Positions 6,733 to 11,849 of a stretch of DNA of 11,849 bases are shown one piece after another (the first letter of the stretch is position 1; each line of letters begins with the position of its first letter). A program made the position numbers and the translations under genes. A model generated the notes under the pieces. It was not told where the DNA came from, made no database searches, and was given only the letters and a program-made list of their open reading frames with translations. This stretch comes from JANXXV01 sp038230275 (GTDB lineage Bacteria; Acidobacteriota; Terriglobia; Bryobacterales; Bryobacteraceae), in assembly GCA_038230275.1 (NCBI GenBank), contig JBBRNO010000180.1, positions 1 through 11,849 on the forward strand. The letters run 5' to 3'.

Positions 6733-7032
6733 TTACTCCTGGATTAATTGATCCAGCAAGAGGGAGAGTCGCTTGGTGCGGTCGTCCACGTGATGTTTTA
6801 AGGAATCGAGCTCGCGTTCTAGCATATGTAGCCGGTCCTGCAAGTGCAGACAGGCTAGCACGGCAATCCGAGTGGAATCGTTATTGCCGGCCCTGGCGAT
6901 GGTCGTCATCAGCTCATCCACTTCCTCCGCCGCATGTTCCATCTCCGACGGATCGCCGGTGACCAGCAGGGAGTAAGTCTGATTGAAAATTGAGAGACGA
7001 ACCGGATTCTTTTCTGGGCCGGCGGACGACAT
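6733..7032 (-). CDS. zapA: Cell division protein ZapA
   Basis: ZapA bundles FtsZ filaments and stabilises the Z-ring in the cytoplasm. The 99-aa protein has the ZapA pattern: an N-terminal strand region PVRLSIFNQTYSLLVTG, a helix with EMEHAAEEVDELM, the conserved IAVLACLHLQDRL, and a C-terminal coiled coil (about 68-97). The ATG at 7032 has AGG about 7 nt upstream. It begins 7 bp after the stop of the preceding coiled-coil gene, so the two are almost certainly co-transcribed. Its stop lies 3 bp from that of lptD, leaving no room for a separate terminator. Confidence 0.88.
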   Translation of the reverse strand: MSSAGPEKNPVRLSIFNQTYSLLVTGDPSEMEHAAEEVDELMTTIARAGNNDSTRIAVLACLHLQDRLHMLERELDSLKHHVDDRTKRLSLLLDQLIQE

Positions 7033-7039
7033 AAACGAC

Positions 7040-7330
7040 CTAAGTTGCGCTCAGCAGGTCCATTTGCCCGAGCAGCTTTTCGATGCGCGTACGCACCTGT
7101 TTGCGTTCGGATTTCAGGGAGTCCAGCTCTTCGGAAACCGAGTTCAGCTGCGTCTGCAGATCGGAGGCCCCTTTTATGGCAGCCTCCTTCTCTACAATCA
7201 CAGCCTCAAGCAATTTCTGAACGCCGTCTTTCTCCTGGCGGAGTTGAGATACAAGCTGGACCGCACGGTGAATGCGCTCCTCCAGATTTGTGAGTGAATC
7301 GGTCTCTTCTACGCGAGCAGTGGTTGCCAT
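7040..7330 (-). CDS. Small coiled-coil protein, ZapB-like
   Basis: This is a 96-aa, highly charged protein predicted to be almost entirely coiled coil from about residue 10 to 92, with heptad-like spacing of L, I and V (LEERIHRAVQLVSQLRQEK, then EELDSLKSERKQVRTRIEKLL). The size and the position directly upstream of zapA suggest a ZapB-type partner of the divisome. Coiled coils look alike without shared ancestry, so this is inferred mostly from context. The ATG at 7330 lacks a strong ribosome binding site. The C-terminal IEKLLGQMDLL resembles the ends of small division-associated coiled-coil proteins seen next to ZapA. Confidence 0.7.
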   Translation of the reverse strand: MATTARVEETDSLTNLEERIHRAVQLVSQLRQEKDGVQKLLEAVIVEKEAAIKGASDLQTQLNSVSEELDSLKSERKQVRTRIEKLLGQMDLLSAT

Positions 7331-7348
7331 GGGAATAAAAGATTGCCT

Positions 7349-7726
7349 CTATTGAACTGGTGATTGAACGGGTTGCCGCGTAGCGTTTGCTTTTTCAACG
7401 AGTGCGCGAAACGCGGAATCGTCGCTGGCGGCGATGTCGGCAAGAATCTTGCGATTCAGATCGATGTTCGCCTTCTTCAAACCGCCCATAAATTTACTGT
7501 AAGAAGTGCCCAGGGCCTTGCAGGAGGCGCTGATGCGGATGATCCACAACTCGCGGAATTCACGCTTTTTGCGCTTGCGGCCGACGTAGGCGTATTTCAG
7601 TGCCTTCTCTACGGCTTCCTGTGCAGCGCGGTGAAGTTTGCTCTTTGTGAGAAAGAAGCCCTTCGCCCGGGCTAATGTCTTATGGCGCGAATTGCGCCGC
7701 TTATTACCTCTTTTTACTCTTGGCAC
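7349..7726 (-). CDS. rplT: 50S ribosomal protein L20
   Basis: L20 binds 23S rRNA early in assembly of the large subunit. The 125-aa protein starts with the hallmark MPRVKRGNKRRNSRHKTLA and contains GRKRKKREFRELWIIRI and SYSKFMGGLKKANIDLNRK. It is a few residues longer than usual, with a C-terminal tail TRQPVQSPVQ. The start is GTG at 7726, backed by AAGGAG (7737-7732) 5 nt upstream. It follows rpmI after an 87-bp gap, the common L35-L20 order. Confidence 0.97.
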   Translation of the reverse strand: MPRVKRGNKRRNSRHKTLARAKGFFLTKSKLHRAAQEAVEKALKYAYVGRKRKKREFRELWIIRISASCKALGTSYSKFMGGLKKANIDLNRKILADIAASDDSAFRALVEKANATRQPVQSPVQ

Positions 7727-7813
7727 GTTTTCTCCTTGGAGTACATTGGCCTCTAGTGGCCAGTTTGAGGCGATCCGGGCACGTGCAGCGCACCGTCCGC
7801 ACTCAGTGAAATA
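7727..7813 (-). promoter_or_regulatory. rpmI-rplT spacer, possible L20 leader
   Basis: This 87-bp untranslated spacer contains two small inverted repeats: TGGCC/GGCCA (7747-7751 and 7758-7762, 6-nt loop) and CTCC/GGAG around the rplT ribosome binding site (7732-7740). L20 represses its own operon by binding leader RNA in E. coli and B. subtilis. Whether this spacer does so cannot be judged, and the stems are short. Confidence 0.25.
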
Positions 7814-8008
7814 CTAATACGGAAGCATCGATCGAAGCTTCGCTTGATCGGTATAATCGGCAACAACCCGCTGGCCGAGTTTGCGTTTCCTTGAGCGCGT
7901 CTTCGAGGTCAAGATATGGCGGGCATTCGCGTGGCCGCGAACAATCAGGCCCGTACCGGTCTTCTTGAACCGTTTGGCCGCACCTTTGTGTGTCTTTAGC
8001 TTAGGCAT
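7814..8008 (-). CDS. rpmI: 50S ribosomal protein L35
   Basis: This is a small, basic 64-aa protein of the large subunit. It begins MPKLKTHKGAAKRFKKTGTG and contains RHILTSKTRSRKRKL, both diagnostic of L35, and has the standard length. The ATG at 8008 was chosen because it gives the canonical N-terminus; the frame stays open upstream to 8269, but that is shadow sequence across another gene. AGGAAA lies about 11 nt upstream. infC, which usually precedes rpmI, is absent; instead a secreted-protein gene ends 55 bp upstream. Confidence 0.96.
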   Translation of the reverse strand: MPKLKTHKGAAKRFKKTGTGLIVRGHANARHILTSKTRSRKRKLGQRVVADYTDQAKLRSMLPY

Positions 8009-8043
8009 TTCCGAAGTTTTCCTGAGGATTTTACAACCTTTGA

Positions 8044-8052
8044 AGTATAGCA
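8044..8052 (-). promoter_or_regulatory. Likely rpmI-rplT promoter, extended -10
   Basis: On the minus strand TGCTATACT (8052-8044) is a strong extended -10 element. It has a weak -35 candidate TTCGAT (8074-8069) at 19-bp spacing. Transcription would start near 8037, about 29 nt before the rpmI ATG. This would let the ribosomal and division genes be expressed independently of the upstream TetR unit. Confidence 0.55.
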
Positions 8053-8063
8053 CGATCGGCGCG

Positions 8064-9206
8064 CTAATATCGAACTGAGAGCTCTGGCGTGGGCAGCCAT
8101 TGGTGGCCCCGGAGCCGGGATTCGAGGCCGAAAAGGGTAATTCCCGTGGCCAAAAGCGTGCGTTCCGCCGGGTTGGGAATCTTGCCGCTGAGGACCAGAT
8201 CTTCAAAATTCCGCACCATGAAACTCCAGTGATTGTGGTTATAAAGCTGGATGTAGGCGCAGCAAGCATGCGGTTGGGCGCGGCCCACTTCGCTGGCGGC
8301 GAACAGGTAATCCCGCGTGAAACCGTTTAGATTCAGAATAGTAGCCTTCAGGCCGTCGCGGTATTTTATGAAAAATGCCTGCGGAGGGATGCCGCGGTCT
8401 TCTTCCACTTTATTGACACGCGCGGCCAGGGCCGCATCAAGAAGCTTGCGCGACCACTCACCGCGATCGGCCATGGCCCAGACTTCCGGCCCTTCCACGC
8501 AGCGAATCGACTCAATCCCGGTTTCGCCGCCGGCGCGGCGTTCCACCATCGCCTGCAGCAATTCGGTGGCGTGATAGGTGTGCTCTTCCAAATCGCTATA
8601 GCTGACCGCCAGCGCTTCGTTGAGACGGACGCCGCGCGGGAATTCCAGCGCCGGTCTGCGCCACGTGAGCGGTACCGTGGAACCTGCCATGAACGGAATC
8701 TTCATCTGGCGGACCGTGTCATACATGCGCTGTGCGTCGGCCCATTCGTAGGCGAAGTACTTGTCGTTATAGAGGGGCACTACGCGGCGGTCCTCGCGGA
8801 ACACGTTGGTGATCTGTTCAAAATAGCGCCAGCGCGGATATTGGAAGTTGCCGCGCGGGGTACGGGGATAGACGCCGTGCTCGCCGATGCTGGCTACGCC
8901 GTCCACCGCCAGAGTTTTGCCGCCGAGGCGCAGCGCTTCGGCCACGGTGGGATAGATTTTGATTCCGTACTCTTCGGCCTGCTCCCGCGCCATGTCTTTC
9001 AGCGGGAACTGGTCCACGTAAAGGGACGCGACTTCGACGCGCGGCTGGTAGCTGCTTCCGTTCAGCCGGTAACCGCCCAGCAGCCTGCCCATGAACACAT
9101 CGGCATGCGAATCGGGGTAGTAGGCGTTGAGGATCGCGGCTACGCGCGGGCGCCTGGTCTGGGCGAATGCGGCAGCGGGTAGCGCGAGAAGAGTGCGGCG
9201 GTTCAT
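8064..9206 (-). CDS. Secreted protein of unknown function (Tat/Sec signal)
   Basis: I do not recognise this 380-aa protein. The N-terminus MNRRTLLALPAAAFA followed by Q is a short signal peptide with a twin arginine, so it is probably exported to the periplasm. The mature part has no predicted membrane segments and reads like a globular alpha/beta enzyme: RRPRVAAILNAYYPDSHAD starts with a strand-loop that could bind a ligand. Later come GVASIGEHG and a motif-rich C-terminus (CCAYIQLYNHNHWSF, then SRLRGHQWLPTPEL). Several His, Asp and Trp residues in HNHWSF and RGHQW could be catalytic or ligand-binding, but this is inference. Remote similarity to Gfo/Idh-type secreted proteins is possible but unproven. 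It starts 2 bp after the preceding gene's stop, so it is probably part of the same transcript. Confidence 0.75.
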   Translation of the reverse strand: MNRRTLLALPAAAFAQTRRPRVAAILNAYYPDSHADVFMGRLLGGYRLNGSSYQPRVEVASLYVDQFPLKDMAREQAEEYGIKIYPTVAEALRLGGKTLAVDGVASIGEHGVYPRTPRGNFQYPRWRYFEQITNVFREDRRVVPLYNDKYFAYEWADAQRMYDTVRQMKIPFMAGSTVPLTWRRPALEFPRGVRLNEALAVSYSDLEEHTYHATELLQAMVERRAGGETGIESIRCVEGPEVWAMADRGEWSRKLLDAALAARVNKVEEDRGIPPQAFFIKYRDGLKATILNLNGFTRDYLFAASEVGRAQPHACCAYIQLYNHNHWSFMVRNFEDLVLSGKIPNPAERTLLATGITLFGLESRLRGHQWLPTPELSVRY

Positions 9207-9208
9207 AG

Positions 9209-9865
9209 CTATTGCAGCAGCTCCCGGACCGAGTGCGGACTTTGGTCCTTGCGGTCGATCAGCGCTTTTTCGCGGCGCAGCAATTGTTCGAGCATCGGCG
9301 GAAGATCCTCCATATCAAGAGCCTCTGAGCAAGTTATCACAGCCTCTTCAAACAGGTGGCAGCGGCGGTATAGATCGGTGACCAACGAATACTCCATAGC
9401 CAGGTCGTCGCCGAAAGGCTGTCCTGCTTTCTTCCCTTTCTGCCAGAGTGCGATGGCACGTTTCCGGCATTGAATGGCCGCGATTTCGTCACCCGCGTCA
9501 TCGCAGGCCCAGGCCGCGTGCAGCGCGCTCCAGCCGGCGTCAGCATTTTGTCCCACATGGCTCAAGATGGCAGCGTAACACAGGAATTCCCGCGTCTTCT
9601 CCGGAAAGGCCCGCTCGTCCAACAACGATTTGTAGGCTTCTCCCCGCACGAAATCGACGGCGTTGTCGTGGATGCTGCTGATGCTGTCGGCGCAGTAACC
9701 GCAGTGCGGGCAGCGCTGCACCCAGACGGGGAGGGTGGATCGCAATGGTTCACCCGGACGCGTGTCGAAATCCGGGGCTTCCTTCGGCTTGGGTGAATCC
9801 GATGTCCACTGTTCGGAGGCTACTCCGCACAGGCCGCAAATCACGCTGACTCGAAACGCATCCAT
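9209..9865 (-). CDS. Zinc-ribbon / TPR-like protein, DUF2225-like
   Basis: This is a cytoplasmic protein of 218 aa. Its N-terminal zinc site consists of C10/C13 (CGLC) and C52/C55 (RCPHCGYC), with an extra C58. The remainder is alpha-helical with TPR-like spacing (AILSHVGQNADAGWSALHAAWACDDAG, then LYRRCHLFEEAVITCSEAL). The split CxxC...CPHCGY layout followed by helices matches the DUF2225 family, whose function is unknown. The ATG at 9865 has GGAG about 7 nt upstream. It starts 2 bp after the TetR gene stop and ends 2 bp before the secreted-protein gene, so it lies within a tight operon. Confidence 0.75.
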   Translation of the reverse strand: MDAFRVSVICGLCGVASEQWTSDSPKPKEAPDFDTRPGEPLRSTLPVWVQRCPHCGYCADSISSIHDNAVDFVRGEAYKSLLDERAFPEKTREFLCYAAILSHVGQNADAGWSALHAAWACDDAGDEIAAIQCRKRAIALWQKGKKAGQPFGDDLAMEYSLVTDLYRRCHLFEEAVITCSEALDMEDLPPMLEQLLRREKALIDRKDQSPHSVRELLQ

Positions 9866-9867
9866 CG

Positions 9868-10542
9868 TTAGTCTCCGCTCACGGCACGCACCACCTCAAG
9901 GACGGTCCGCCGCACCGGTTTCATCAGCGGCAGTCCTGAGAATTTGATGAGGCTGACAACCAGATCGAGGCTTTTATCCACCAAAACCAGGGTTCGCCTT
10001 TGACCGGGGGAGCGATCATACATCCAGAAGAGAATCAGGCCCATTTGAAACATCCACAGCAAGTGCGGCAGATGCTCTTTCAAATCGTCCGGCACCTTGG
10101 TGCCGCTGCCTTCCACGGCCTGGGCGAACTGTGCGGCGTCCTTGTCCCGCAGGTCGCGCGTTTGTTCGCTGAACGGAGACAGCGGATTCTTCGGGTCCGC
10201 CGTATGTGCCAGCAGCGCGCCTAGAAATTTCCGGTTCGGCTCAAAGTGTTGGAATTTGACATCGAGAATAGTGCGCAGCCGTGACTTCAGGCCTTTCTGC
10301 TTTGGCAGGTCCTGCTCAATCCGCGCGACCATCGCATCCTGCGCCTGATGATAGAAGGCCATGACGATGGTCTCCTTCGATTCGAAATAATAGTAGGCCG
10401 AGCCAAGAGCCACGCCAGCCTCACGGGCCACTTCCCGCATGGTGGTTTGATCGAAGCCGTTTTCCCGGAATAGGTGCAGGGCCGCTGTGAGAATGCGGCC
10501 CCTGGTTTCTTCCGATTTCGACTTGCCGGCGGCTTCTTTCAT
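9868..10542 (-). CDS. TetR/AcrR-family transcriptional regulator
   Basis: This is a 224-aa dimeric repressor-type regulator. The N-terminal helix-turn-helix spans about residues 13-57, with the family signature TRGRILTAALHLFRENGF and TTMREVAREAGVALGSAYYYF followed by SKE. The C-terminal ligand-binding domain contains hydrophobic helices (HLLWMFQMGLILFWMYD) that suggest a nonpolar inducer. The ATG at 10542 overlaps the upstream stop (ATGA) and was chosen over GTG 10551. No ribosome binding site is visible, so translation probably depends on coupling. It is third in a unit with a 3-TM protein and a DCC protein. Two palindromes in front of that unit are its likely operators, implying autoregulation. 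Confidence 0.92.
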   Translation of the reverse strand: MKEAAGKSKSEETRGRILTAALHLFRENGFDQTTMREVAREAGVALGSAYYYFESKETIVMAFYHQAQDAMVARIEQDLPKQKGLKSRLRTILDVKFQHFEPNRKFLGALLAHTADPKNPLSPFSEQTRDLRDKDAAQFAQAVEGSGTKVPDDLKEHLPHLLWMFQMGLILFWMYDRSPGQRRTLVLVDKSLDLVVSLIKFSGLPLMKPVRRTVLEVVRAVSGD

Positions 10543-10958
10543 GAGACGCACCGCGGCGTGTCAACGCCCTTCAGCATGAGGTGCATTTCGTGTTCGGGTA
10601 CGGTGCCGAGCCATCGCGAGATGGAGTGCCGGTAGCGCGAAATGAACGTGAATGCCGCGCGCGCCAACGGTTGCAACGTGGGAGACGACAGGCGCTTTGC
10701 GGTGGCGCGGTAGTCGCGTAGCGCGTATAGGCACATGATCCAGGCATGGTCCCCAAAGTATACTCCGCCGTTGTCGGCGATCACCACCAGTTCCGCCGAC
10801 TTGCCAAGTTGCGGCAGGGCAGGGAACAGCCGGGACGCTTCTGGCGAACCCATTGGGATGGGATGGATCGCCACGTAGGACGGCTGCTTGACGAGCCAAC
10901 CTTTGATTCGCGTGCAAAGCCCGCATTTCGGATCGTAGAGTACGTAGAGGCGCGTCAT
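10539..10958 (-). CDS. DCC-family thiol-disulfide oxidoreductase (DUF393)
   Basis: This is a 139-aa protein of the DCC/DUF393 family. The N-terminus RLYVLYDPKCGLC carries the family motif YDxxCxLC, with the CxxC pair at C12 and C15. The family is predicted to be thioredoxin-like and is described as thiol-disulfide oxidoreductase, though few members have been characterised. Downstream residues (VVIADNGGVYFGDHAWIMCLYAL) match the usual second conserved block in which a strand is followed by a helix. ATGA overlaps occur on both sides: with the 3-TM gene upstream and TetR downstream. This indicates tight co-translation and a shared role, plausibly redox handling coupled to the membrane protein. 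Confidence 0.88.
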   Translation of the reverse strand: MTRLYVLYDPKCGLCTRIKGWLVKQPSYVAIHPIPMGSPEASRLFPALPQLGKSAELVVIADNGGVYFGDHAWIMCLYALRDYRATAKRLSSPTLQPLARAAFTFISRYRHSISRWLGTVPEHEMHLMLKGVDTPRCVS

Positions 10959-11356
10959 TTGGGCCCGGGCATATTCAGGATTGCGTCCGGAGAGAACGGC
11001 GGCGGTTCGAAGGCGGCCTGTCCGCGTTTTCTCATACGGGAAAACAGGAACAGGTTAAAGAAGTGCATCACGCCGAGGATTAGCAGCACCAGGCCGACTT
11101 TATCGCTGAGCAGTTCAATGGATTCGCGCAAGTTCGATAGTGTTGCGGTGGTGCGCAATGCCAGCGTGACGTAGCCGACGTTGATGAGATAAAAGCCGAC
11201 TACCAGCAGATGGTTCACCGAGTCGGCCAGATCGGCGTTGCCGTGAAAGGCGTCTACCAGGAAGATACGGCCATTCTGGTGAAGCGTTCGGGCCACCCAG
11301 ATGGTTACGCCCAGACTGATGGCCAAATAGGCGAAATAACTATAGACAATGTACAT
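10955..11356 (-). CDS. Small 3-TM integral membrane protein of unknown function
   Basis: This is a 133-aa inner-membrane protein with predicted segments at about 3-22, 49-67 and 87-105. A polar loop with DAFHGNADLADS lies before segment 2, and the proline-rich C-terminal tail (RKRGQAAFEPPPFSPD) is likely cytoplasmic by the positive-inside rule. No known family is recognised. Conserved-looking polar positions in DSVNHLLVVGFYLINVGY could form a buried site. It is the first gene of the unit with the DCC protein and TetR. The ATG at 11356 is well placed behind AAGGAG. Confidence 0.8.
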   Translation of the reverse strand: MYIVYSYFAYLAISLGVTIWVARTLHQNGRIFLVDAFHGNADLADSVNHLLVVGFYLINVGYVTLALRTTATLSNLRESIELLSDKVGLVLLILGVMHFFNLFLFSRMRKRGQAAFEPPPFSPDAILNMPGPK

Positions 11357-11362
11357 TGCTTA

Positions 11363-11368
11363 CTCCTT
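11363..11368 (-). promoter_or_regulatory. Ribosome binding site of the 3-TM gene
   Basis: AAGGAG lies 6 nt before the ATG at 11356 and fixes that start. Confidence 0.85.
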
Positions 11369-11382
11369 GAAATCATGTTATT

Positions 11383-11396
11383 TTGAACATGTTCAA
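11383..11396 (-). promoter_or_regulatory. Proximal operator palindrome (putative TetR site)
   Basis: TTGAACATGTTCAA is a perfect 14-bp palindrome. It overlaps the predicted transcription start (about 11394) of the 3-TM/DCC/TetR unit, where a bound repressor would block initiation. It shares the 12-bp core TGAACATGTTCA with the site at 11436-11451. Confidence 0.75.
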
Positions 11397-11400
11397 TTAG

Positions 11401-11429
11401 AGAGTAAGGCTAAATATCCGCTGCGTCAA
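11401..11429 (-). promoter_or_regulatory. Promoter of the 3-TM/DCC/TetR unit
   Basis: The minus strand has TTGACG (11429-11424, five of six to the -35 consensus), a 17-bp spacer and a weak -10 TACTCT (11406-11401). It lies exactly between two operator palindromes, and the spacing to the ribosome binding site is normal. Confidence 0.6.
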
Positions 11430-11435
11430 GAGAAA

Positions 11436-11451
11436 TCTGAACATGTTCAGA
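11436..11451 (-). promoter_or_regulatory. Distal operator palindrome (putative TetR site)
   Basis: TCTGAACATGTTCAGA is a perfect 16-bp palindrome just upstream of the -35 element. Its centre is 54 bp from that of the proximal site, about five helical turns, so both faces align. It overlaps the stop codon (11449-11447) of the adjacent receptor relic. Confidence 0.75.
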
Positions 11452-11680
11452 AAATCAGCTTTATGCCTAATTGCAGTTGATGGGAACTGCCCAGGTCGCC
11501 GCGCGTGGAGCGAGTGGCGGTGACCTGTCAGAATGTGGCTGCCGGGCCTGTTTGAACCGTTTGCCTTACGCTGGTATCGCGAATTGTCAGCGTAACGCTG
11601 GCGCCTGGAATTACCCCGCCGGTTGAAACTGTTTCCATTTCCACCTGTTCGGCATTCTGTGCCGCCAACGGCGGATTGGT
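11447..11680 (-). pseudogene. Relic of an Oar-like TonB-dependent receptor (internal deletion plus stop)
   Basis: On the minus strand one frame reads two fragments split by an internal TGA (11530-11528). The first contains GGVIPGASVTLTIRDT followed by SVRQTVQT, the pattern of the N-terminal carboxypeptidase-regulatory-like domain of Oar-type receptors common in Acidobacteria. The second, QVTATRSTRG...HQLQLGIKLIF and a stop, looks like the extreme C-terminus of the same kind of barrel, which ends in an aromatic residue. Changing the TGA to GGA would give the continuous TFGQVTATR. About 900 intervening residues would be missing, so this looks like a deletion remnant. An upstream in-frame TAG (11683-11681) and the lack of a start confirm that it is not a gene. 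Recognition is by motif only and could be wrong. Confidence 0.5.
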
Positions 11681-11709
11681 CTAGGTTGTCAAGGGAATAT
11701 ATTGACTGG

Positions 11710-11849
11710 CTAGGCTTGCGCGTCCTGCCATTCGTCGTACCAGGCCATCTGGATCGCCTCCAGTTTGCCTTCGCTGGAGGCGGCCGGATCATCGTCGAAA
11801 CCGTCGAGCTCAGTCACCCACTTATGCAAATCCGTGAAGCGAATCGTCA
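11710..11849 (-). CDS. iscX: IscX, iron-sulfur cluster assembly protein (C-terminal part)
   Basis: IscX is a small acidic protein that binds the cysteine desulfurase IscS and modulates iron-sulfur cluster assembly. The final 46 residues are present; the 5' end lies beyond the window. They contain the family's conserved segments TIRFTDLHKWVTEL, FDDDPAASSEGKLEAIQ and MAWYDEW, ending at TAG 11712-11710. E. coli IscX is about 66 residues, so roughly one third is missing. The tail is slightly longer than in E. coli. It runs in the same direction as the receptor relic and the TetR unit, but a control region separates it from the latter. Confidence 0.88.
   Translation of the reverse strand, partial: TIRFTDLHKWVTELDGFDDDPAASSEGKLEAIQMAWYDEWQDAQA

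Noticed and set aside
8009..8269. N-terminal extension of rpmI to 151 aa
   Set aside because: The extension overlaps the secreted-protein gene in another frame, and the canonical L35 start MPKLKTHKG is at 8008 with its own promoter.
11384..11395. Palindromes read as LexA (SOS) boxes
   Set aside because: GAAC and GTTC are separated by only 2 bp here, whereas the Gram-positive-type LexA box has four; no SOS gene is downstream, but a TetR gene is.
11397..11792. 131-aa minus-strand reading frame
   Set aside because: It has low-complexity R, S, G and N composition and overlaps iscX, the receptor relic and the promoter/operators in another frame; it is a shadow.
1..11849. CRISPR array, insertion sequence or toxin-antitoxin pair
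   Set aside because: No regularly spaced repeats, no transposase with terminal repeats and no recognisable toxin-antitoxin pair were seen.

Overview
The window reads like a chromosomal segment of an acidobacterium, probably from the Solibacteres/Bryobacterales side. This is inferred from the gene families and their style: an integrase with a GRVGQPNA segment, a long ClpS-like protein with a C-terminal YGPDWR segment, a Tat-exported metallo-beta-lactamase-fold protein, an LptD fused to an LptA-like domain, and relics of an Oar-type TonB receptor. LptD shows that the cell has an LPS-bearing outer membrane. The species cannot be fixed from the sequence alone.

Left end (1-1165). The catalytic domain of a tyrosine recombinase runs rightward and stops 22 bp before the 3' end of a complete minus-strand tmRNA gene (ssrA, 737-1092, tag ANNTQFAYAA). 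An integrase abutting the ssrA 3' end is the classic signature of a genomic island boundary, so the island would lie to the left of the window. The integrase looks decayed at its N-terminus.

Plus-strand block (1166-3420). A Tat-exported MBL-fold hydrolase, a divergent ClpS-like adaptor and a FabG-like reductase are tightly packed and probably co-transcribed. A convergent RDD-family membrane protein with an N-terminal zinc ribbon (3442-4296, minus) follows. It diverges from lptD (4405-6729, plus), the outer-membrane LPS translocon.

Minus-strand block (6733-11356). Nine genes share one strand with almost no gaps. In transcription order they are: a 3-TM membrane protein, a DCC/DUF393 thiol-disulfide protein, a TetR regulator, a zinc-ribbon DUF2225-like protein, an unrecognised secreted protein, rpmI (L35), rplT (L20), a short coiled-coil ZapB-like protein and ZapA. 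Two perfect palindromes sharing the core TGAACATGTTCA flank a recognisable promoter in front of the first gene. They are the best candidates for operators of the TetR protein, which would make the first three genes an autoregulated unit. rpmI-rplT also has its own extended -10 promoter.

Right end (11447-11849). A short relic joins TonB-receptor-like N-terminal and C-terminal fragments and has an internal stop. Beyond it lies the 3' part of iscX (iron-sulfur cluster assembly), which runs off the window edge.

The most distinctive points are the double-palindrome control region of the TetR/DCC/membrane-protein unit, the ClpS-like protein with altered N-degron pocket residues, the three-cysteine LptD, and the ssrA-integrase island edge. 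I did not find strong evidence for an entirely new system. The membrane protein/DCC/TetR cassette is the best candidate for one.
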